The notes under the pieces: model-generated
Database searches by the model: none
Seen by the model: only the letters and a program-made list of their open reading frames with translations
Told to the model about the DNA's origin: nothing
Assembly: GCF_001729785.1 (NCBI RefSeq)
Contig: NZ_CP017183.1
Location: forward strand, 3,224,001 to 3,288,000
Direction: 5' to 3'
Length of the DNA: 64,000 nucleotides
DNA from: Enterobacter hormaechei subsp. xiangfangensis
GTDB taxonomy: Bacteria > Pseudomonadota > Gammaproteobacteria > Enterobacterales > Enterobacteriaceae
Position numbers and translations under genes: made by a program
Shown: in pieces, positions 42,988-53,737 of the stretch
Numbering within the stretch: position 1 is the stretch's first letter
How the letters are laid out: each line of letters opens with the position of its first letter

Positions 42988-44055
42988 TTACGCGTTCGCT
43001 TCCTTAACTTCGCGGATGCGGTCCTGATACTCGCGCAGTTTCTGCGGCGTCATCATTCGACGCTGATCGTCGAGCACCACACCGCCCACTTCGTCGGCGA
43101 TGTGCTGAGCGGACTGTAGCATCAGCTTAAAGTTTTGCAGCTCGTCACCGTAGGACGGCACCTGCATAAAGATCGTAACGCCTGGCGTGACGAAATCACC
43201 GGTCATTTCCGGGTCAAACGTGCCTGGATTGACCATATTGGCCAGGCTGAACAGCGCCGGACCGCTGCCGTCAGGACTCAGGTGGCGATGGAAAATATTC
43301 ATGTCGCCGAACTTGAAGCCTGCCTGTTGGATGCTGTTAAGCAGCACATCACCGTTCAGATGGGTGCCATGATGAGCAGCCACGTTCATAATGATCACCG
43401 CTTCTTTACGCTGCGGCTTTTCAACAACCGGTTCTGGCTCTGCAACCGGCTCTGGCTCAGCGCGCGGGGCGGGCTGTGGCGCAGGCGGTTCAGGCTGCGG
43501 CTGCGGTTGTTGTACCGGCTGCGGCTGCTGAACAGGCTGTGGCTGATGCACTGGCTGCGGCTGCTGAACAGGCTGTGGCTGATGCACTGGCTGCGGCTGC
43601 TGAACAGGCTGTGGCTGATGCACTGGCTGTGCAGGCTGTTGGACAGGTTGCGGCTGTACAGGCTGTGGCGCAACGGGCTGCTGTTGCACAGGCTGGTGCG
43701 GCGGATGACGAACAGGTTCTTCCACTGGCGGCGGCGCTGGCTGGCGCGGCTGGGCAGAGGCATACGGTGGTTGATACTGGTGCTGCGGAGCGCGGGGGGC
43801 TTCATGCTCTCCATGCGCTGCGCCGGGCGCAGTATTGACCCGATGAACACGAACTTCACCCACGCCGTCGTCGTCAAGACCGTCGATGTCGTCTTCAACG
43901 TCATCGTCGTCACGACTGGACTTCATGCGCTTCAGTGGACGATCGCGAAACATAGAGGAACGCTCTTTACGGCTGGTCCAGAAACCATGTACCAGTAAAG
44001 CGATTATGGCGATCGCGCCAACAATGATTAATATCAGACGCAAATCCTGCATCAT
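42988..44055 (-). CDS. zipA: Cell division protein ZipA
   Basis: ZipA anchors the FtsZ ring to the inner membrane. The 355-residue protein has an N-terminal membrane helix ([19 protein letters not shown], about residues 6-24), a charged segment (RDDDDVEDD), a long proline/glutamine linker with tandem repeats (about residues 95-210), and the C-terminal FtsZ-binding domain from about residue 220 ([14 protein letters not shown]). ATG at 44055 gives the family start MMQDLRL. The protein is longer than the 328 residues of E. coli, the extra length being in the linker. It is divergent from cysZ. Confidence 0.97.
   Translation of the reverse strand: MMQDLRLILIIVGAIAIIALLVHGFWTSRKERSSMFRDRPLKRMKSSRDDDDVEDDIDGLDDDGVGEVRVHRVNTAPGAAHGEHEAPRAPQHQYQPPYASAQPRQPAPPPVEEPVRHPPHQPVQQQPVAPQPVQPQPVQQPAQPVHQPQPVQQPQPVHQPQPVQQPQPVHQPQPVQQPQPVQQPQPQPEPPAPQPAPRAEPEPVAEPEPVVEKPQRKEAVIIMNVAAHHGTHLNGDVLLNSIQQAGFKFGDMNIFHRHLSPDGSGPALFSLANMVNPGTFDPEMTGDFVTPGVTIFMQVPSYGDELQNFKLMLQSAQHIADEVGGVVLDDQRRMMTPQKLREYQDRIREVKEANA
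43517..43624. repeat. Three perfect 36-bp tandem repeats inside zipA
   Basis: The units 43517-43552, 43553-43588 and 43589-43624 are identical and encode [16 protein letters not shown] dodecapeptides in the ZipA linker. Related imperfect units flank them on both sides. Such an array can change copy number by slippage or recombination without breaking the frame. Confidence 0.95.
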
Positions 44056-44284
44056 TATATTCTCTGTTGTTCTAACACCTTGCCACCACGGCAAACATTT
44101 ACTCACTAAGAGTATTTGCCGTTTACGTCAAGTGCAAGTGTATGCAGAGCATTCACAGCATAAAGATGAACTAAATCGTGCTTTTTGCTGGTTTTTCGAA
44201 CATTTCCGAACTGGTCATTGGCCCGTAACTGGATAATATAGGCGGGCAATTCCACTGGTTGTGTAAAAAGGAGTACAGCCTGGT

Positions 44285-45046
44285 ATGGTTTCAACATCTT
44301 CTTCTGCCCCACGCAGCGGGGTCTGGTACTTTTCTCAGGGCTGGAAACTGGTCTCCCTGCCGGGCATTCGACGCTTCGTTATTTTGCCGTTACTGATCAA
44401 CATTATTCTGATGGGCGGGGCCTTCTGGTGGCTGTTCACCAGACTGGAAACGTGGATCCCTTCCCTGATGAGCTATGTGCCGGACTGGTTACAGTGGCTA
44501 GACTACCTGCTCTGGCCGATTGCGGTTATCTCCGTGCTGCTGGTTTTCGGCTATTTCTTTTCGACGATAGCAAACTGGATAGCCGCGCCGTTCAACGGTC
44601 TGCTGGCCGAACAGCTTGAAGCGCGCCTGACCGGTGCGACGCCACCTGACACGGGCGTATTGGGGCTCGTGAAAGATCTCCCCCGCATCATGAAGCGTGA
44701 ATGGCAGAAGTTCGCCTGGTACCTGCCGCGGGCGATTGTGCTGCTTATCCTTTATTTTGTACCCGGGATTGGCCAGACGGTCGCGCCCGTGCTGTGGTTC
44801 CTGTTCAGCGCCTGGATGCTCGCTATCCAGTACTGTGATTATCCGTTCGATAACCACAAAGTGCCGTTTAAAGAGATGCGCACTGCCCTGCGCACTCAGA
44901 AGGTTGCCAATATGCAGTTTGGCGCGCTGACCAGCCTGTTTACCATGATCCCTTTCCTGAATTTGTTCATCATGCCCGTTGCCGTATGCGGCGCGACGGC
45001 GATGTGGGTGGACTGCTACCGTGCTAAGCACGCGTTATGGAAGTAA
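44285..45046 (+). CDS. cysZ: Sulfate transporter CysZ
   Basis: CysZ is an inner-membrane sulfate importer feeding cysteine synthesis. The 253-residue protein has about four long hydrophobic segments (residues 30-50, 70-95, 145-175 and 205-235) and the family segment [18 protein letters not shown] at 44268-44273 lies 11 bases before the ATG. Length equals that of E. coli CysZ. cysK follows on the same strand after 163 bases. Confidence 0.95.
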   Translation: MVSTSSSAPRSGVWYFSQGWKLVSLPGIRRFVILPLLINIILMGGAFWWLFTRLETWIPSLMSYVPDWLQWLDYLLWPIAVISVLLVFGYFFSTIANWIAAPFNGLLAEQLEARLTGATPPDTGVLGLVKDLPRIMKREWQKFAWYLPRAIVLLILYFVPGIGQTVAPVLWFLFSAWMLAIQYCDYPFDNHKVPFKEMRTALRTQKVANMQFGALTSLFTMIPFLNLFIMPVAVCGATAMWVDCYRAKHALWK

Positions 45047-45209
45047 TGCAAAAATGTGTAAAAGAGGGGTGGCTTATGCCGCCCCTTATTCCATACTGAT
45101 CCCCATTATTTCCTTGCAGCATATAGATATGCGATTTCCTTACTTCCCCATACCTGTTCAACAGGTATGCTGGGTCGGTATCCCAATTTCATACAGTTAA
45201 GGACAGGCC

Positions 45210-46181
45210 ATGAGTAAGATTTATGAAGACAACTCGCTGACTATCGGTCATACGCCCCTGGTTCGACTGAACCGTATCGGTAATGGACGCATTCTGGCGA
45301 AGGTCGAATCTCGTAACCCAAGCTTCAGCGTTAAATGCCGTATCGGTGCGAATATGATTTGGGATGCTGAAAAGCGTGGCGTGCTGAAACCTGGCGTTGA
45401 GCTGGTTGAACCCACCAGCGGCAATACCGGTATCGCTCTGGCCTATGTTGCGGCGGCGCGTGGCTATAAGCTGACGCTGACTATGCCTGAAACCATGAGC
45501 ATTGAGCGTCGTAAGCTGCTGAAAGCGCTGGGTGCGAACCTGGTCCTGACCGAAGGCGCGAAAGGCATGAAGGGCGCGATTCAGAAGGCCGAAGAAATCG
45601 TCGCCAGCGATCCTGCAAAATATCTGCTGCTCCAGCAGTTCAGCAACCCGGCCAACCCGGAAATTCATGAGAAAACCACCGGCCCGGAAATCTGGGAAGA
45701 TACCGACGGTCAGGTTGATGTGTTTATCTCCGGCGTAGGCACCGGCGGTACGCTGACCGGGGTGTCTCGCTATATTAAAGGCACGAAAGGTAAAAAAGAT
45801 CTGATTACCGTTGCCGTTGAGCCAACCGACTCGCCGGTTATCGCTCAGGCGCTGGCAGGCGAAGAGATCAAACCAGGTCCGCACAAAATCCAGGGTATCG
45901 GGGCTGGCTTTATTCCAGGCAACCTCGATCTGAAGCTGATCGATAAAGTGGTCGCCATCACCAATGAAGAAGCCATCTCTACGGCGCGTCGCCTGATGGA
46001 CGAGGAAGGCATTCTGGCGGGTATCTCTTCCGGTGCGGCGGTTGCGGCAGCGCTCAAACTGCTGGAAGACGAAATCTTTACCAATAAGAACATTGTGGTT
46101 ATCCTACCGTCTTCGGGTGAGCGTTACTTAAGCACAGCACTGTTTGCCGATCTCTTCACAGAGAAAGAACTGCAACAGTGA
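45210..46181 (+). CDS. cysK: Cysteine synthase A (O-acetylserine sulfhydrylase A)
   Basis: CysK makes L-cysteine from O-acetylserine and sulfide. The 323-residue PLP enzyme has the cofactor lysine K42 (SVKCRIG), the substrate loop TSGNTGIA and the phosphate-binding GTGGTLTG. The 163-base region upstream, between cysZ and cysK, should hold the CysB-dependent promoter known in E. coli; AAGGA stands before the ATG. A terminator follows. Confidence 0.97.
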   Translation: MSKIYEDNSLTIGHTPLVRLNRIGNGRILAKVESRNPSFSVKCRIGANMIWDAEKRGVLKPGVELVEPTSGNTGIALAYVAAARGYKLTLTMPETMSIERRKLLKALGANLVLTEGAKGMKGAIQKAEEIVASDPAKYLLLQQFSNPANPEIHEKTTGPEIWEDTDGQVDVFISGVGTGGTLTGVSRYIKGTKGKKDLITVAVEPTDSPVIAQALAGEEIKPGPHKIQGIGAGFIPGNLDLKLIDKVVAITNEEAISTARRLMDEEGILAGISSGAAVAAALKLLEDEIFTNKNIVVILPSSGERYLSTALFADLFTEKELQQ

Positions 46182-46201
46182 TGCCAGCATGTTAAAAACG
46201 C

Positions 46202-46232
46202 GTAAAAAAGCACCTTTTCAGGTGCTTTTTTG
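46202..46232 (+). terminator. Rho-independent terminator of cysK
   Basis: The stem AAAAGCACC/GGTGCTTTT with a short loop ends in a T-run; it begins about 20 bases after the cysK stop. Confidence 0.92.
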
Positions 46233-46363
46233 TGGCCTGCTTCAAAGTTTTACCCCTCCTGGCATTGCTTCACCCCGTTGGGTCTGGTATTTAAACCAGC
46301 AATTATTTTGATGCGCGAAATTAATCGGTGAACGAAATAGCGCTGCTGAATCGATTTTATGAT

Positions 46364-46498
46364 TTGGTTCAAGTCTTGCTTTCACTGCATAATGTTTAAT
46401 GACGATTGAAACGTCAGCGCTAACTATACAGGCTAAAGTTAAGTCGCCAGGCTAGACTTTAGTTCCACAACACTAAACCTATAAGTTGGGGAAATACA
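46364..46498 (+). promoter_or_regulatory. ptsH promoter region and leader
   Basis: TTGGTT (46364-46369) and CATAAT (46388-46393) are 18 bases apart and may be the upstream promoter; a second promoter probably lies nearer the gene around GGCTAGACTTTAG. The last 60 bases before ptsH are almost the same as in E. coli as I remember it, but the leader appears some 60 bases shorter. No other gene is seen in the 317-base cysK-ptsH gap. Confidence 0.5.
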
Positions 46499-46756
46499 AT
46501 GTTCCAGCAAGAAGTTACCATTACCGCTCCGAACGGTCTGCACACCCGCCCTGCTGCTCAGTTTGTTAAAGAAGCGAAAGGCTTCACTTCTGAAATCACT
46601 GTGACTTCCAACGGCAAAAGCGCTAGCGCAAAAAGCCTGTTCAAGCTGCAAACTCTGGGCCTGACTCAGGGTACCGTTGTTACCATCTCCGCTGAAGGTG
46701 AAGACGAGCAGAAAGCAGTTGAGCATCTGGTTAAGCTGATGGCTGAACTCGAGTAA
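46499..46756 (+). CDS. ptsH: Phosphocarrier protein HPr
   Basis: HPr carries phosphate from enzyme I to the sugar-specific IIA proteins of the PTS. The 85-residue protein has the phospho-acceptor H15 ([12 protein letters not shown]) and the conserved S46 region (SAKSLFKLQ). GGGG stands nine bases before the ATG. It is the first gene of ptsHI-crr, with 45 bases to ptsI. Confidence 0.98.
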
Positions 46757-46801
46757 GTTTACCGGGTTCTTTTCAATATCAGTCACAAGTAAGGTAGGGT
46801 T

Positions 46802-48529
46802 ATGATTTCAGGCATTTTAGCATCCCCGGGTATCGCTTTCGGCAAAGCATTGCTGCTGAAAGAAGACGAAATCGTCATTGACCGGAAAAAAATTTCTGCC
46901 GACAAGGTTGATCAGGAAGTTGAACGTTTTCTGAGCGGTCGTGCCAAGGCATCTGCGCAACTGGAAGCGATTAAAACTAAAGCTGGCGAAACTTTCGGTG
47001 AAGAAAAAGAAGCCATCTTCGAAGGGCACATTATGCTGCTCGAAGATGAGGAGCTGGAGCAGGAAATCATAGCCCTGATTAAAGATAAAGGCATGACGGC
47101 CGACGCGGCTGCGCATGAAGTTATCGAAGGTCAGGCATCTGCCCTGGAAGAGCTGGACGATGAATACCTGAAAGAGCGTGCGGCTGACGTACGTGACATC
47201 GGTAAGCGCCTGCTGCGCAACATCCTGGGTCTGGCCATCATCGATCTGAGCGCGATTCAGGACGAAGTGATCCTGGTTGCCGCTGACCTGACCCCGTCTG
47301 AAACCGCACAGCTGAACCTGAACAAGGTGCTGGGTTTCATTACTGATGCAGGTGGACGTACTTCCCACACCTCTATCATGGCGCGTTCTCTGGAGCTGCC
47401 AGCCATTGTGGGTACCGGTAGCGTTACCTCTCAGGTTAAAAACGACGACTATCTGATTCTGGATGCCGTAAACAATGTGGTTTACGTCAACCCAACTAAC
47501 GATGTGATCGAGCAACTGCGCGCCGTTCAGGAGCAGGTTGCTACCGAGAAAGCGGAACTCGCTAAACTGAAAGATCTGCCAGCCATCACGCTGGACGGCC
47601 ATCAGGTTGAAGTGTGCGCTAACATCGGTACCGTACGTGACGTTGACGGCGCTGAGCGCAACGGCGCGGAAGGTGTGGGTCTGTATCGTACTGAATTCCT
47701 GTTCATGGATCGCGACGCTCTGCCAACGGAAGAAGAGCAGTTTGCAGCGTACAAAGCGGTTGCGGAAGCGTGCGGCTCGCAGGCGGTTATCGTCCGTACC
47801 ATGGACATCGGTGGCGACAAAGAGCTGCCGTACATGAACTTCCCGAAAGAAGAGAACCCGTTCCTGGGCTGGCGTGCCGTGCGTATCGCCATGGATCGCA
47901 AAGAGATCCTGCGTGACCAGGTTCGCGCTATTCTGCGTGCCTCCGCTTTCGGTAAACTGCGCATCATGTTCCCGATGATCATCTCTGTTGAAGAAGTGCG
48001 TGCACTGAAGAAAGAGATCGAAATCTACAAACAGGAACTGCGCGACGAAGGTAAAGCATTTGACGAATCCATTGAGATCGGCGTGATGGTGGAAACACCG
48101 GCAGCCGCGACCATTGCGCGTCATTTAGCCAAAGAAGTTGATTTCTTTAGTATCGGTACCAATGATTTAACGCAGTACACCCTGGCAGTTGACCGTGGTA
48201 ATGATATGATTTCACATCTCTACCAGCCAATGTCACCGTCCGTACTGAATTTGATCAAGCAAGTTATTGATGCTTCTCATGCAGAAGGTAAATGGACTGG
48301 CATGTGTGGTGAGCTTGCAGGCGACGAACGTGCTACACTTCTGTTGCTGGGTATGGGTCTGGACGAATTCTCTATGAGCGCCATTTCCATCCCGCGCATT
48401 AAGAAGATTATCCGTAACACGAACTTCGAAGATGCGAAGGTGTTAGCAGAGCAGGCTCTTGCTCAACCGACAACGGACGAGTTAATGACGCTGGTTAACA
48501 AGTTCATTGAAGAAAAAACAATCTGCTAA
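46802..48529 (+). CDS. ptsI: PTS enzyme I
   Basis: Enzyme I autophosphorylates from phosphoenolpyruvate and phosphorylates HPr. The 575-residue protein has the phospho-acceptor H189 ([13 protein letters not shown]), the PEP-binding arginine segment [10 protein letters not shown], and the active-site cysteine segment GMCGELAGD near the C terminus. Length equals that of E. coli enzyme I. It lies between ptsH and crr in the expected operon. Confidence 0.98.
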   Translation: MISGILASPGIAFGKALLLKEDEIVIDRKKISADKVDQEVERFLSGRAKASAQLEAIKTKAGETFGEEKEAIFEGHIMLLEDEELEQEIIALIKDKGMTADAAAHEVIEGQASALEELDDEYLKERAADVRDIGKRLLRNILGLAIIDLSAIQDEVILVAADLTPSETAQLNLNKVLGFITDAGGRTSHTSIMARSLELPAIVGTGSVTSQVKNDDYLILDAVNNVVYVNPTNDVIEQLRAVQEQVATEKAELAKLKDLPAITLDGHQVEVCANIGTVRDVDGAERNGAEGVGLYRTEFLFMDRDALPTEEEQFAAYKAVAEACGSQAVIVRTMDIGGDKELPYMNFPKEENPFLGWRAVRIAMDRKEILRDQVRAILRASAFGKLRIMFPMIISVEEVRALKKEIEIYKQELRDEGKAFDESIEIGVMVETPAAATIARHLAKEVDFFSIGTNDLTQYTLAVDRGNDMISHLYQPMSPSVLNLIKQVIDASHAEGKWTGMCGELAGDERATLLLLGMGLDEFSMSAISIPRIKKIIRNTNFEDAKVLAEQALAQPTTDELMTLVNKFIEEKTIC

Positions 48530-48569
48530 TCCACGAGATGCGGCCCAATTTACTGCTTAGGAGAAGATC

Positions 48570-49079
48570 ATGGGTTTGTTCGATAAACTGAAATCTCTGG
48601 TTTCTGATGACAAGAAAGACTCCGGAACTATTGAGATTGTTGCTCCGCTCTCCGGCGAGATCGTCAACATCGAAGACGTGCCGGATGTAGTGTTTGCTGA
48701 GAAAATCGTTGGTGATGGCATTGCTATCAAACCAACTGGCAACAAAATGGTTGCTCCAGTTGACGGCACCATCGGTAAAATTTTTGAAACCAACCATGCG
48801 TTCTCTATCGAATCCGATAGCGGTATCGAACTGTTCGTTCACTTCGGTATCGACACCGTTGAACTGAAAGGCGAAGGCTTCAAACGTATCGCGGAAGAAG
48901 GCCAGCGTGTTAAAGTTGGCGACCCGGTAATTGAATTCGATCTGCCACTGCTGGAAGAAAAAGCGAAGTCTACCCTGACTCCGGTTGTTATCTCCAACAT
49001 GGACGAAATCAAAGAACTGATCAAACTGTCTGGCAGCGTTACCGTGGGTGAAACCCCGGTTATCCGCATCAAGAAGTAA
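48570..49079 (+). CDS. crr: Glucose-specific PTS enzyme IIA (IIA-Glc)
   Basis: IIA-Glc passes phosphate to glucose IIBC; unphosphorylated it inhibits several sugar permeases, and phosphorylated it stimulates adenylate cyclase. The 169-residue protein has both active-site histidines, H76 (ETNHAFS) and H91 ([11 protein letters not shown]). The short N-terminal helix [13 protein letters not shown], which contacts membranes, is present. It lies 40 bases after ptsI and is followed by a strong terminator. Confidence 0.98.
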   Translation: MGLFDKLKSLVSDDKKDSGTIEIVAPLSGEIVNIEDVPDVVFAEKIVGDGIAIKPTGNKMVAPVDGTIGKIFETNHAFSIESDSGIELFVHFGIDTVELKGEGFKRIAEEGQRVKVGDPVIEFDLPLLEEKAKSTLTPVVISNMDEIKELIKLSGSVTVGETPVIRIKK

Positions 49080-49094
49080 TTCTTGCCGCACGGT

Positions 49095-49123
49095 AAAATG
49101 GCGCCTTCGGGCGCCATTTTTGT
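49095..49123. terminator. Terminator between crr and pdxK
   Basis: The perfect stem AATGGCGCC/GGCGCCATT around a TTCG tetraloop (49097-49118) is followed by T-rich sequence. It serves crr and perhaps also the convergent pdxK. Confidence 0.92.
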
Positions 49124-49960
49124 TTATGCAGGCAGGATAAGCTCGTCATAGCCTTTCGACTGCGTATAGATCATCACGTCAGTCACCCTGTCGCCCGCCA
49201 TGCGAATGGCGTCGGCCACGGTTTTACCCCCGACGATACCGCTCACCAGCTCCGAACAGAACAGATCCCCCGTCCCTTTCAGGTCCGTCTCAACGCGCGG
49301 GTGTGCGCTTACGGTAACGCCTTCTTCGCTCACCAGCACGACGTGGATATTCTGCGGATCGTCAGCCACTGGCGCACTAGTGATAGCCACCCATTTCAGC
49401 GAGTTGGACAGCAGCCCCTGCGCGGCGGCAATGGCGCTCTCCGGCGTACGGCACGGTTTGCCGCTCAGCACTTCCAGTTCATACACGTTGGGCGTAATGC
49501 CCTGGGCCAGCGGGAGCAGATGCTCACGGTAAGCTTCAGGAATATCCGGCTTCACGTACATCCCGCTGTCGATATCCCCGATTACCGGGTCAACCAGCAC
49601 CAGCAGATCGGGATGTTGCACTTTGATCGCCTTCAGCCACTGCGCCAGCAGCACAATCTGGCTGGCACTGCCCATATACCCGGTTGTCACCGCTTTTAAC
49701 TCGCGTAAAATCTCACGCTCTCCCAGCGCCTTCAGGTAGCCGCTGAACCACTCGTCCGGGATCACCCCGCCGTAGAAGGTGTCGTAGTGTGGCGTATTGC
49801 TGAACAGCACCGTCGGCACGGCGGTAACGTTCAGCCGGTGGGTGCGAATATTCGGCACCGCGATGCTGTTTCCCACGCTGCCGTACACCACCTGCGACTG
49901 TACGGCGACAATATCGGTTTGCTGCGCCCGGGTGTTATCCCGGAATAAAATCATCTCCAT
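49124..49960 (-). CDS. pdxK: Pyridoxal/pyridoxine/pyridoxamine kinase PdxK
   Basis: PdxK phosphorylates vitamin B6 vitamers in the salvage route to pyridoxal phosphate. The 278-residue ribokinase-like protein has [15 protein letters not shown] near the N terminus and the catalytic anion-hole segment [11 protein letters not shown]. It is about five residues shorter than E. coli PdxK. Its ATG is five bases after the cysM stop, so the two are coupled. PLP, the product pathway's cofactor, is used by CysM and CysK. Confidence 0.93.
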   Translation of the reverse strand: MEMILFRDNTRAQQTDIVAVQSQVVYGSVGNSIAVPNIRTHRLNVTAVPTVLFSNTPHYDTFYGGVIPDEWFSGYLKALGEREILRELKAVTTGYMGSASQIVLLAQWLKAIKVQHPDLLVLVDPVIGDIDSGMYVKPDIPEAYREHLLPLAQGITPNVYELEVLSGKPCRTPESAIAAAQGLLSNSLKWVAITSAPVADDPQNIHVVLVSEEGVTVSAHPRVETDLKGTGDLFCSELVSGIVGGKTVADAIRMAGDRVTDVMIYTQSKGYDELILPA

Positions 49961-49965
49961 GACGC

Positions 49966-50877
49966 TTAAATCCCCGCCCCCTGCGAATAACTCTCTTCAC
50001 CAAAGACGCCGGTAGACAGGTAACGGTCGCCGCGATCGCAAATAATCGCTACGACCACCGCTCCCGGCGTGGACTCAGCCACCCGGATCGCGCCCGCTAC
50101 GGCACCGCCAGAGCTGACGCCGCAGAAGATGCCTTCACGTACGGCCAGCTCACGCATGGTATTTTCCGCCTCGCGCTGATGAATATCCAGCACCTGGTCC
50201 ACAAGCTGCGCATTAAAGATGCCCGGCATATACTCCGCCGGCCAGCGGCGGATGCCCGGAATACTGCTCCCCTCTTCCGGTTGCAGGCCGACAATCGTCA
50301 CTGGCTTATCTTGTTCACGCAGAAAGCGTGACACACCGGTGATCGTGCCCGTGGTCCCCATGCTGGAGACAAAGTGGGTGATGCGCCCGGCGGTTTGCTG
50401 CCAGATTTCCGGGCCGGTGGTGGTGTAGTGCGCGTACGGGTTGTCCGGGTTGTTGAACTGGTCGAGCAGCTTGCCTTCCCCGCGCTCCGCCATCGCTAAC
50501 GCTAAATCTCGCGCCCCTTCCATCCCCTGCTCTTTGCTCACCAGAATCAGCTCGGCCCCGTAGGCACGCATGGCGGCACGGCGCTCCTGGCTCATGTTAT
50601 CCGGCATCAGCAGCTTCATACGATAGCCTTTCAGGGCGGCTATCATCGCCAGTGCGATACCGGTGTTACCGCTGGTGGCTTCGATCAGCACATCGCCGGG
50701 CTTTATCTCGCCGCGCTTTTCGGCCTGAACAATCATCGACAGCGCCGCCCGGTCTTTCACCGACCCCGCCGGGTTATTGCCTTCAAGTTTGACCCAGATT
50801 TCGCTGCCGTTGTCACACCCCATGCGCTGAAGTTTGACCAGAGGGGTGTTGCCGATGGTGTGTTCGAGTGTATTCAC
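49966..50877 (-). CDS. cysM: Cysteine synthase B CysM
   Basis: CysM makes cysteine from O-acetylserine and sulfide, and also S-sulfocysteine from thiosulfate. The 303-residue PLP enzyme has the cofactor lysine K41 ([10 protein letters not shown]), [10 protein letters not shown] and the phosphate-binding GTTGTITG, and the small-residue active site distinguishes it from CysK. It lies downstream of cysPTWA on the same strand, beyond a hairpin, and could be expressed by read-through or from its own promoter. Confidence 0.96.
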   Translation of the reverse strand: MNTLEHTIGNTPLVKLQRMGCDNGSEIWVKLEGNNPAGSVKDRAALSMIVQAEKRGEIKPGDVLIEATSGNTGIALAMIAALKGYRMKLLMPDNMSQERRAAMRAYGAELILVSKEQGMEGARDLALAMAERGEGKLLDQFNNPDNPYAHYTTTGPEIWQQTAGRITHFVSSMGTTGTITGVSRFLREQDKPVTIVGLQPEEGSSIPGIRRWPAEYMPGIFNAQLVDQVLDIHQREAENTMRELAVREGIFCGVSSGGAVAGAIRVAESTPGAVVVAIICDRGDRYLSTGVFGEESYSQGAGI

Positions 50878-50890
50878 GATTTTTACTCAA

Positions 50891-50926
50891 TAAAAAGCCC
50901 GGTAAGCATCACGCCACCGGGCGAAA
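50891..50926 (-). terminator. REP-like hairpin and probable terminator after cysA
   Basis: The arms GCCCGGT and ACCGGGC (50897-50922) form a hairpin followed on the minus strand by TTTTTA. It lies 19 bases beyond the cysA stop and before cysM, so it may partly separate cysM from the transporter operon. Confidence 0.75.
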
Positions 50927-50944
50927 AACATACTCAATAACCTA

Positions 50945-52039
50945 TCAGGCTGACTCCGCCAGAGCAATATCCTCGCGCGTCTCGATGCGCTCGTTGCCGT
51001 GATAAATGCGTGCGTGTTGCAGCCCCACAAACAGGCGTTCCCCCCGGTGCGGCGGCTCGTCGTCACGCATAACCACGGTCAGCGGCTCGGTGTACCAGCC
51101 CAGGGGCTGTACCACCAATTGGGTGTAGTGGCCTTTAGGGCTAGCTTCCAGCACCTGCACCGGAAGCGGTGAATCCAGGCTGGTACGGCGGCTGACGTCC
51201 ACTTCCCACGGACGCAGGAACAGATCCACCGGCCCCTGATGCGCGGAGGTATACCCCAGCGGCCAGCGGTGCGCGCCAACGTGGAACTGACCGCCGCGAA
51301 TGGTGCCCTGAAGGCGGTTTACTTCTCCCATAAACTCCAGCACAAAGCGGGTCGCCGGTTCACGCCAGAGCTGCTCTGGCTCGTCAACCTGCTCAATGTT
51401 GCCCTGACTCATTACCACCACGCGGTCGGCCACTTCCATCGCCTCTTCCTGATCGTGGGTCACGAAAACGCTAGTGAACTGGAGTTCCTCATGCAGCTGA
51501 CGCAGCCAACGGCGCAGCTCTTTACGCACCTGCGCATCCAGCGCGCCAAACGGTTCGTCCAGTAGCAGGATTTGCGGTTCAACGGCTAACGCACGCGCCA
51601 GCGCCACGCGCTGCTTCTGCCCGCCGGAAAGCTGAGCCGGGAAGCGGTCCGCCAGATGTGCAAGCTGCACCATCTCCAGCAGTTTGGTCACTTTCGCTTT
51701 GATGGCGGCGGCATCTGGACGTTCACGACGCGGCAGCACGGTCAGGCCAAACGCAATGTTGTCAAATACCGTCATGTGGCGGAACAGCGCGTAATGCTGG
51801 AATACAAAGCCCACTTTACGGTCGCGGGCATGCAGGCGGCTCACGTCCGTACCGTGGAAGCGGATATGTCCGCTGGTCTGGTGCTCAAGCCCGGCGATAA
51901 TACGCAGCAGCGTGGTTTTACCGGAGCCAGACGGCCCCAGCAGCGCCACCATTTGTCCGGAAGGGACATCCAGCGAGATATCATTCAGCACCTGGGTGCG
52001 ACCAAAAGACTTCTTAATATTGGCAATCTCAATGCTCAT
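50945..52039 (-). CDS. cysA: Sulfate/thiosulfate ABC transporter ATP-binding protein CysA
   Basis: CysA powers the CysPTWA (and Sbp) importer. The 364-residue protein has Walker [10 protein letters not shown] (about residues 35-43), Q-loop, signature LSGGQKQR, Walker [10 protein letters not shown] and the H-loop in VTHDQEEAM, with a C-terminal regulatory domain. Its start overlaps the end of cysW by 11 bases, so it is co-translated with it. Expression is expected to need CysB and low cysteine. Confidence 0.97.
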   Translation of the reverse strand: MSIEIANIKKSFGRTQVLNDISLDVPSGQMVALLGPSGSGKTTLLRIIAGLEHQTSGHIRFHGTDVSRLHARDRKVGFVFQHYALFRHMTVFDNIAFGLTVLPRRERPDAAAIKAKVTKLLEMVQLAHLADRFPAQLSGGQKQRVALARALAVEPQILLLDEPFGALDAQVRKELRRWLRQLHEELQFTSVFVTHDQEEAMEVADRVVVMSQGNIEQVDEPEQLWREPATRFVLEFMGEVNRLQGTIRGGQFHVGAHRWPLGYTSAHQGPVDLFLRPWEVDVSRRTSLDSPLPVQVLEASPKGHYTQLVVQPLGWYTEPLTVVMRDDEPPHRGERLFVGLQHARIYHGNERIETREDIALAESA

Positions 52040-52904
52040 GATTTCCCTCCTGATGCTGACGTTTTTCCTGATTCTCTAAACGCCACTGCACCACACTCTT
52101 CAAAAACAGGGTCAAAATGGCCATCAGCGTCAGCAACGCTGCGGCAGTAAAGGAACCGACAGTGTTGTAGTCCTGTTCCAGTAATTCAATCTGTAACGGC
52201 AGCGACAGGGTTTCGCCGCGAATCGAGCCGGATACTACCGACACCGCGCCAAACTCACCGATCGCACGGGCGTTGGTCAGCACCACGCCGTAAAGCAGTG
52301 CCCAGCGGATATTCGGCAGCGTGACGCGGCGGAACATCTGCCAGCCGGAAGCGCCGAGCAGCACCGCGGCTTCATCTTCATGGCTGCCCTGGCTGAGCAT
52401 CACTGGCACCAGCTCGCGCACCACGAACGGACAGGTGACAAAGACGGTCACCAGCACCATCCCCGGCCAAGCGAACATGATTTGCAGGTCGTGTTCATCC
52501 AGCCAGCCGCCCAGCGGGCCATTGGAGCCGTAGAAGAGCAGATAAACCAGACCCGCCACCACAGGAGACACCGCAAACGGGATATCCAGCAGGGTCAGCA
52601 GCAGCTGACGCCCCGGGAAGTTAAAGCGCGTTACCAGCCAGGCCAGCAATACGCCAAACACCAGATTCACCGGGACAGTGATCAGGGCAATCATCACCGT
52701 CAGCCAGATGGCGTGGAGCATGTCCGGATCGGCCAGATTTTGCAGCGCGGGCATAATCCCTTTGCTGAAGGCCTGTACGAAGATGTACACCATCGGCACG
52801 ACGAGAATGAATGCGGAGACCAGCACGCCGGTACCAATCAGAAACCATTTGCCCCAGTTGATGCGGGGCGCGTCATAGCGCTTCAATTGCGTAACTTCCG
52901 CCAT
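52029..52904 (-). CDS. cysW: Sulfate/thiosulfate ABC transporter permease CysW
   Basis: CysW is one of the two membrane subunits of the sulfate/thiosulfate importer. The 291-residue protein has about six spans and the cytoplasmic EAA-type loop ([22 protein letters not shown]) that contacts CysA. Its start overlaps the cysT stop by one base (TGATG). Confidence 0.96.
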   Translation of the reverse strand: MAEVTQLKRYDAPRINWGKWFLIGTGVLVSAFILVVPMVYIFVQAFSKGIMPALQNLADPDMLHAIWLTVMIALITVPVNLVFGVLLAWLVTRFNFPGRQLLLTLLDIPFAVSPVVAGLVYLLFYGSNGPLGGWLDEHDLQIMFAWPGMVLVTVFVTCPFVVRELVPVMLSQGSHEDEAAVLLGASGWQMFRRVTLPNIRWALLYGVVLTNARAIGEFGAVSVVSGSIRGETLSLPLQIELLEQDYNTVGSFTAAALLTLMAILTLFLKSVVQWRLENQEKRQHQEGNHEH

Positions 52905-53737
52905 CAGTGACCTACCACACGTCGACCAAAGCGACTTTGCAGAGTGTTAATCGAAAACAGTAGCAGCAGCGACGCGGCAAGGATCACCGAGGCAATCGCG
53001 CTCGCGGCCGGATAATCAAACTCCTGCAAACGGACAAAAATCATCAGCGAGGTCACTTCGGTTTTCCACGCGATGTTCCCGGCGATAAAAATGACCGCGC
53101 CAAATTCACCGAGGCTGCGGGTAAAGGAGAGCGCCACCCCCGCCAGCAAGGCCGGAGAAAGTTCCGGCAGAACAACCTTACGGAAACTCTGCCAGCGCGT
53201 GGCGCCCAGGGTTTCCGCGGCCTCTTCGTATTCGGGTCCTAACTCTTCCAGCACCGGCTGCACGGTACGCACCACAAACGGGATGCTGGTAAAGGCCATC
53301 GCCACCGCGATACCGAGCCAGGTATAGGTCACTTTGATATCAAACTTCGCCAGCCACTCACCGTAAAAGCCGTTCACGGAAAACAGCGACGCCAGCGTCA
53401 AACCGGCCACTGCCGTCGGCAGGGCAAAGGGCAGATCCATCAACGCGTCGAGCAGCGTGCGGCCCGGGAAGCGATAGCGGGTTAAGATCCACGCCATCAG
53501 CAGGCCAAACACGCCGTTAAAAATCGAGGCCACGAACGCAGACAGCAGCGTGACCTTATAGGCCGCCACCACCTGAGGATTGGTGACCACTTCCCAGTAC
53601 TGGGACCAGCTCATCTCAGAGAGCTGCATCACCAGAGCGCTGAGCGGTAACAATAAAATCAGACAGACGAACAGCAGGCTGGTCCCGAGGCTTAAGGTAA
53701 AACCCGGCAGCACACGTCTTGTTGATCCTGCAAACAT
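52904..53737 (-). CDS. cysT: Sulfate/thiosulfate ABC transporter permease CysT (CysU)
   Basis: CysT is the second membrane subunit of the importer. The 277-residue protein has about six spans and the EAA loop EYEEAAETLGATRWQSFRKV. Its start overlaps the cysP stop by one base. Both permeases belong to the same family and probably form a heterodimer. Confidence 0.96.
   Translation of the reverse strand: MFAGSTRRVLPGFTLSLGTSLLFVCLILLLPLSALVMQLSEMSWSQYWEVVTNPQVVAAYKVTLLSAFVASIFNGVFGLLMAWILTRYRFPGRTLLDALMDLPFALPTAVAGLTLASLFSVNGFYGEWLAKFDIKVTYTWLGIAVAMAFTSIPFVVRTVQPVLEELGPEYEEAAETLGATRWQSFRKVVLPELSPALLAGVALSFTRSLGEFGAVIFIAGNIAWKTEVTSLMIFVRLQEFDYPAASAIASVILAASLLLLFSINTLQSRFGRRVVGH

Noticed and set aside
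43135..43998. Long plus-strand frame of 287 codons opposite zipA
   Set aside because: It is a shadow of the repetitive proline/glutamine linker of ZipA, with a leucine/arginine-rich low-complexity product and no ribosome binding site.
46817..48124. Minus-strand frame of 435 codons opposite ptsI
   Set aside because: Highly biased codon use in ptsI keeps the opposite strand open; the product resembles no known family, and ptsI is certain.
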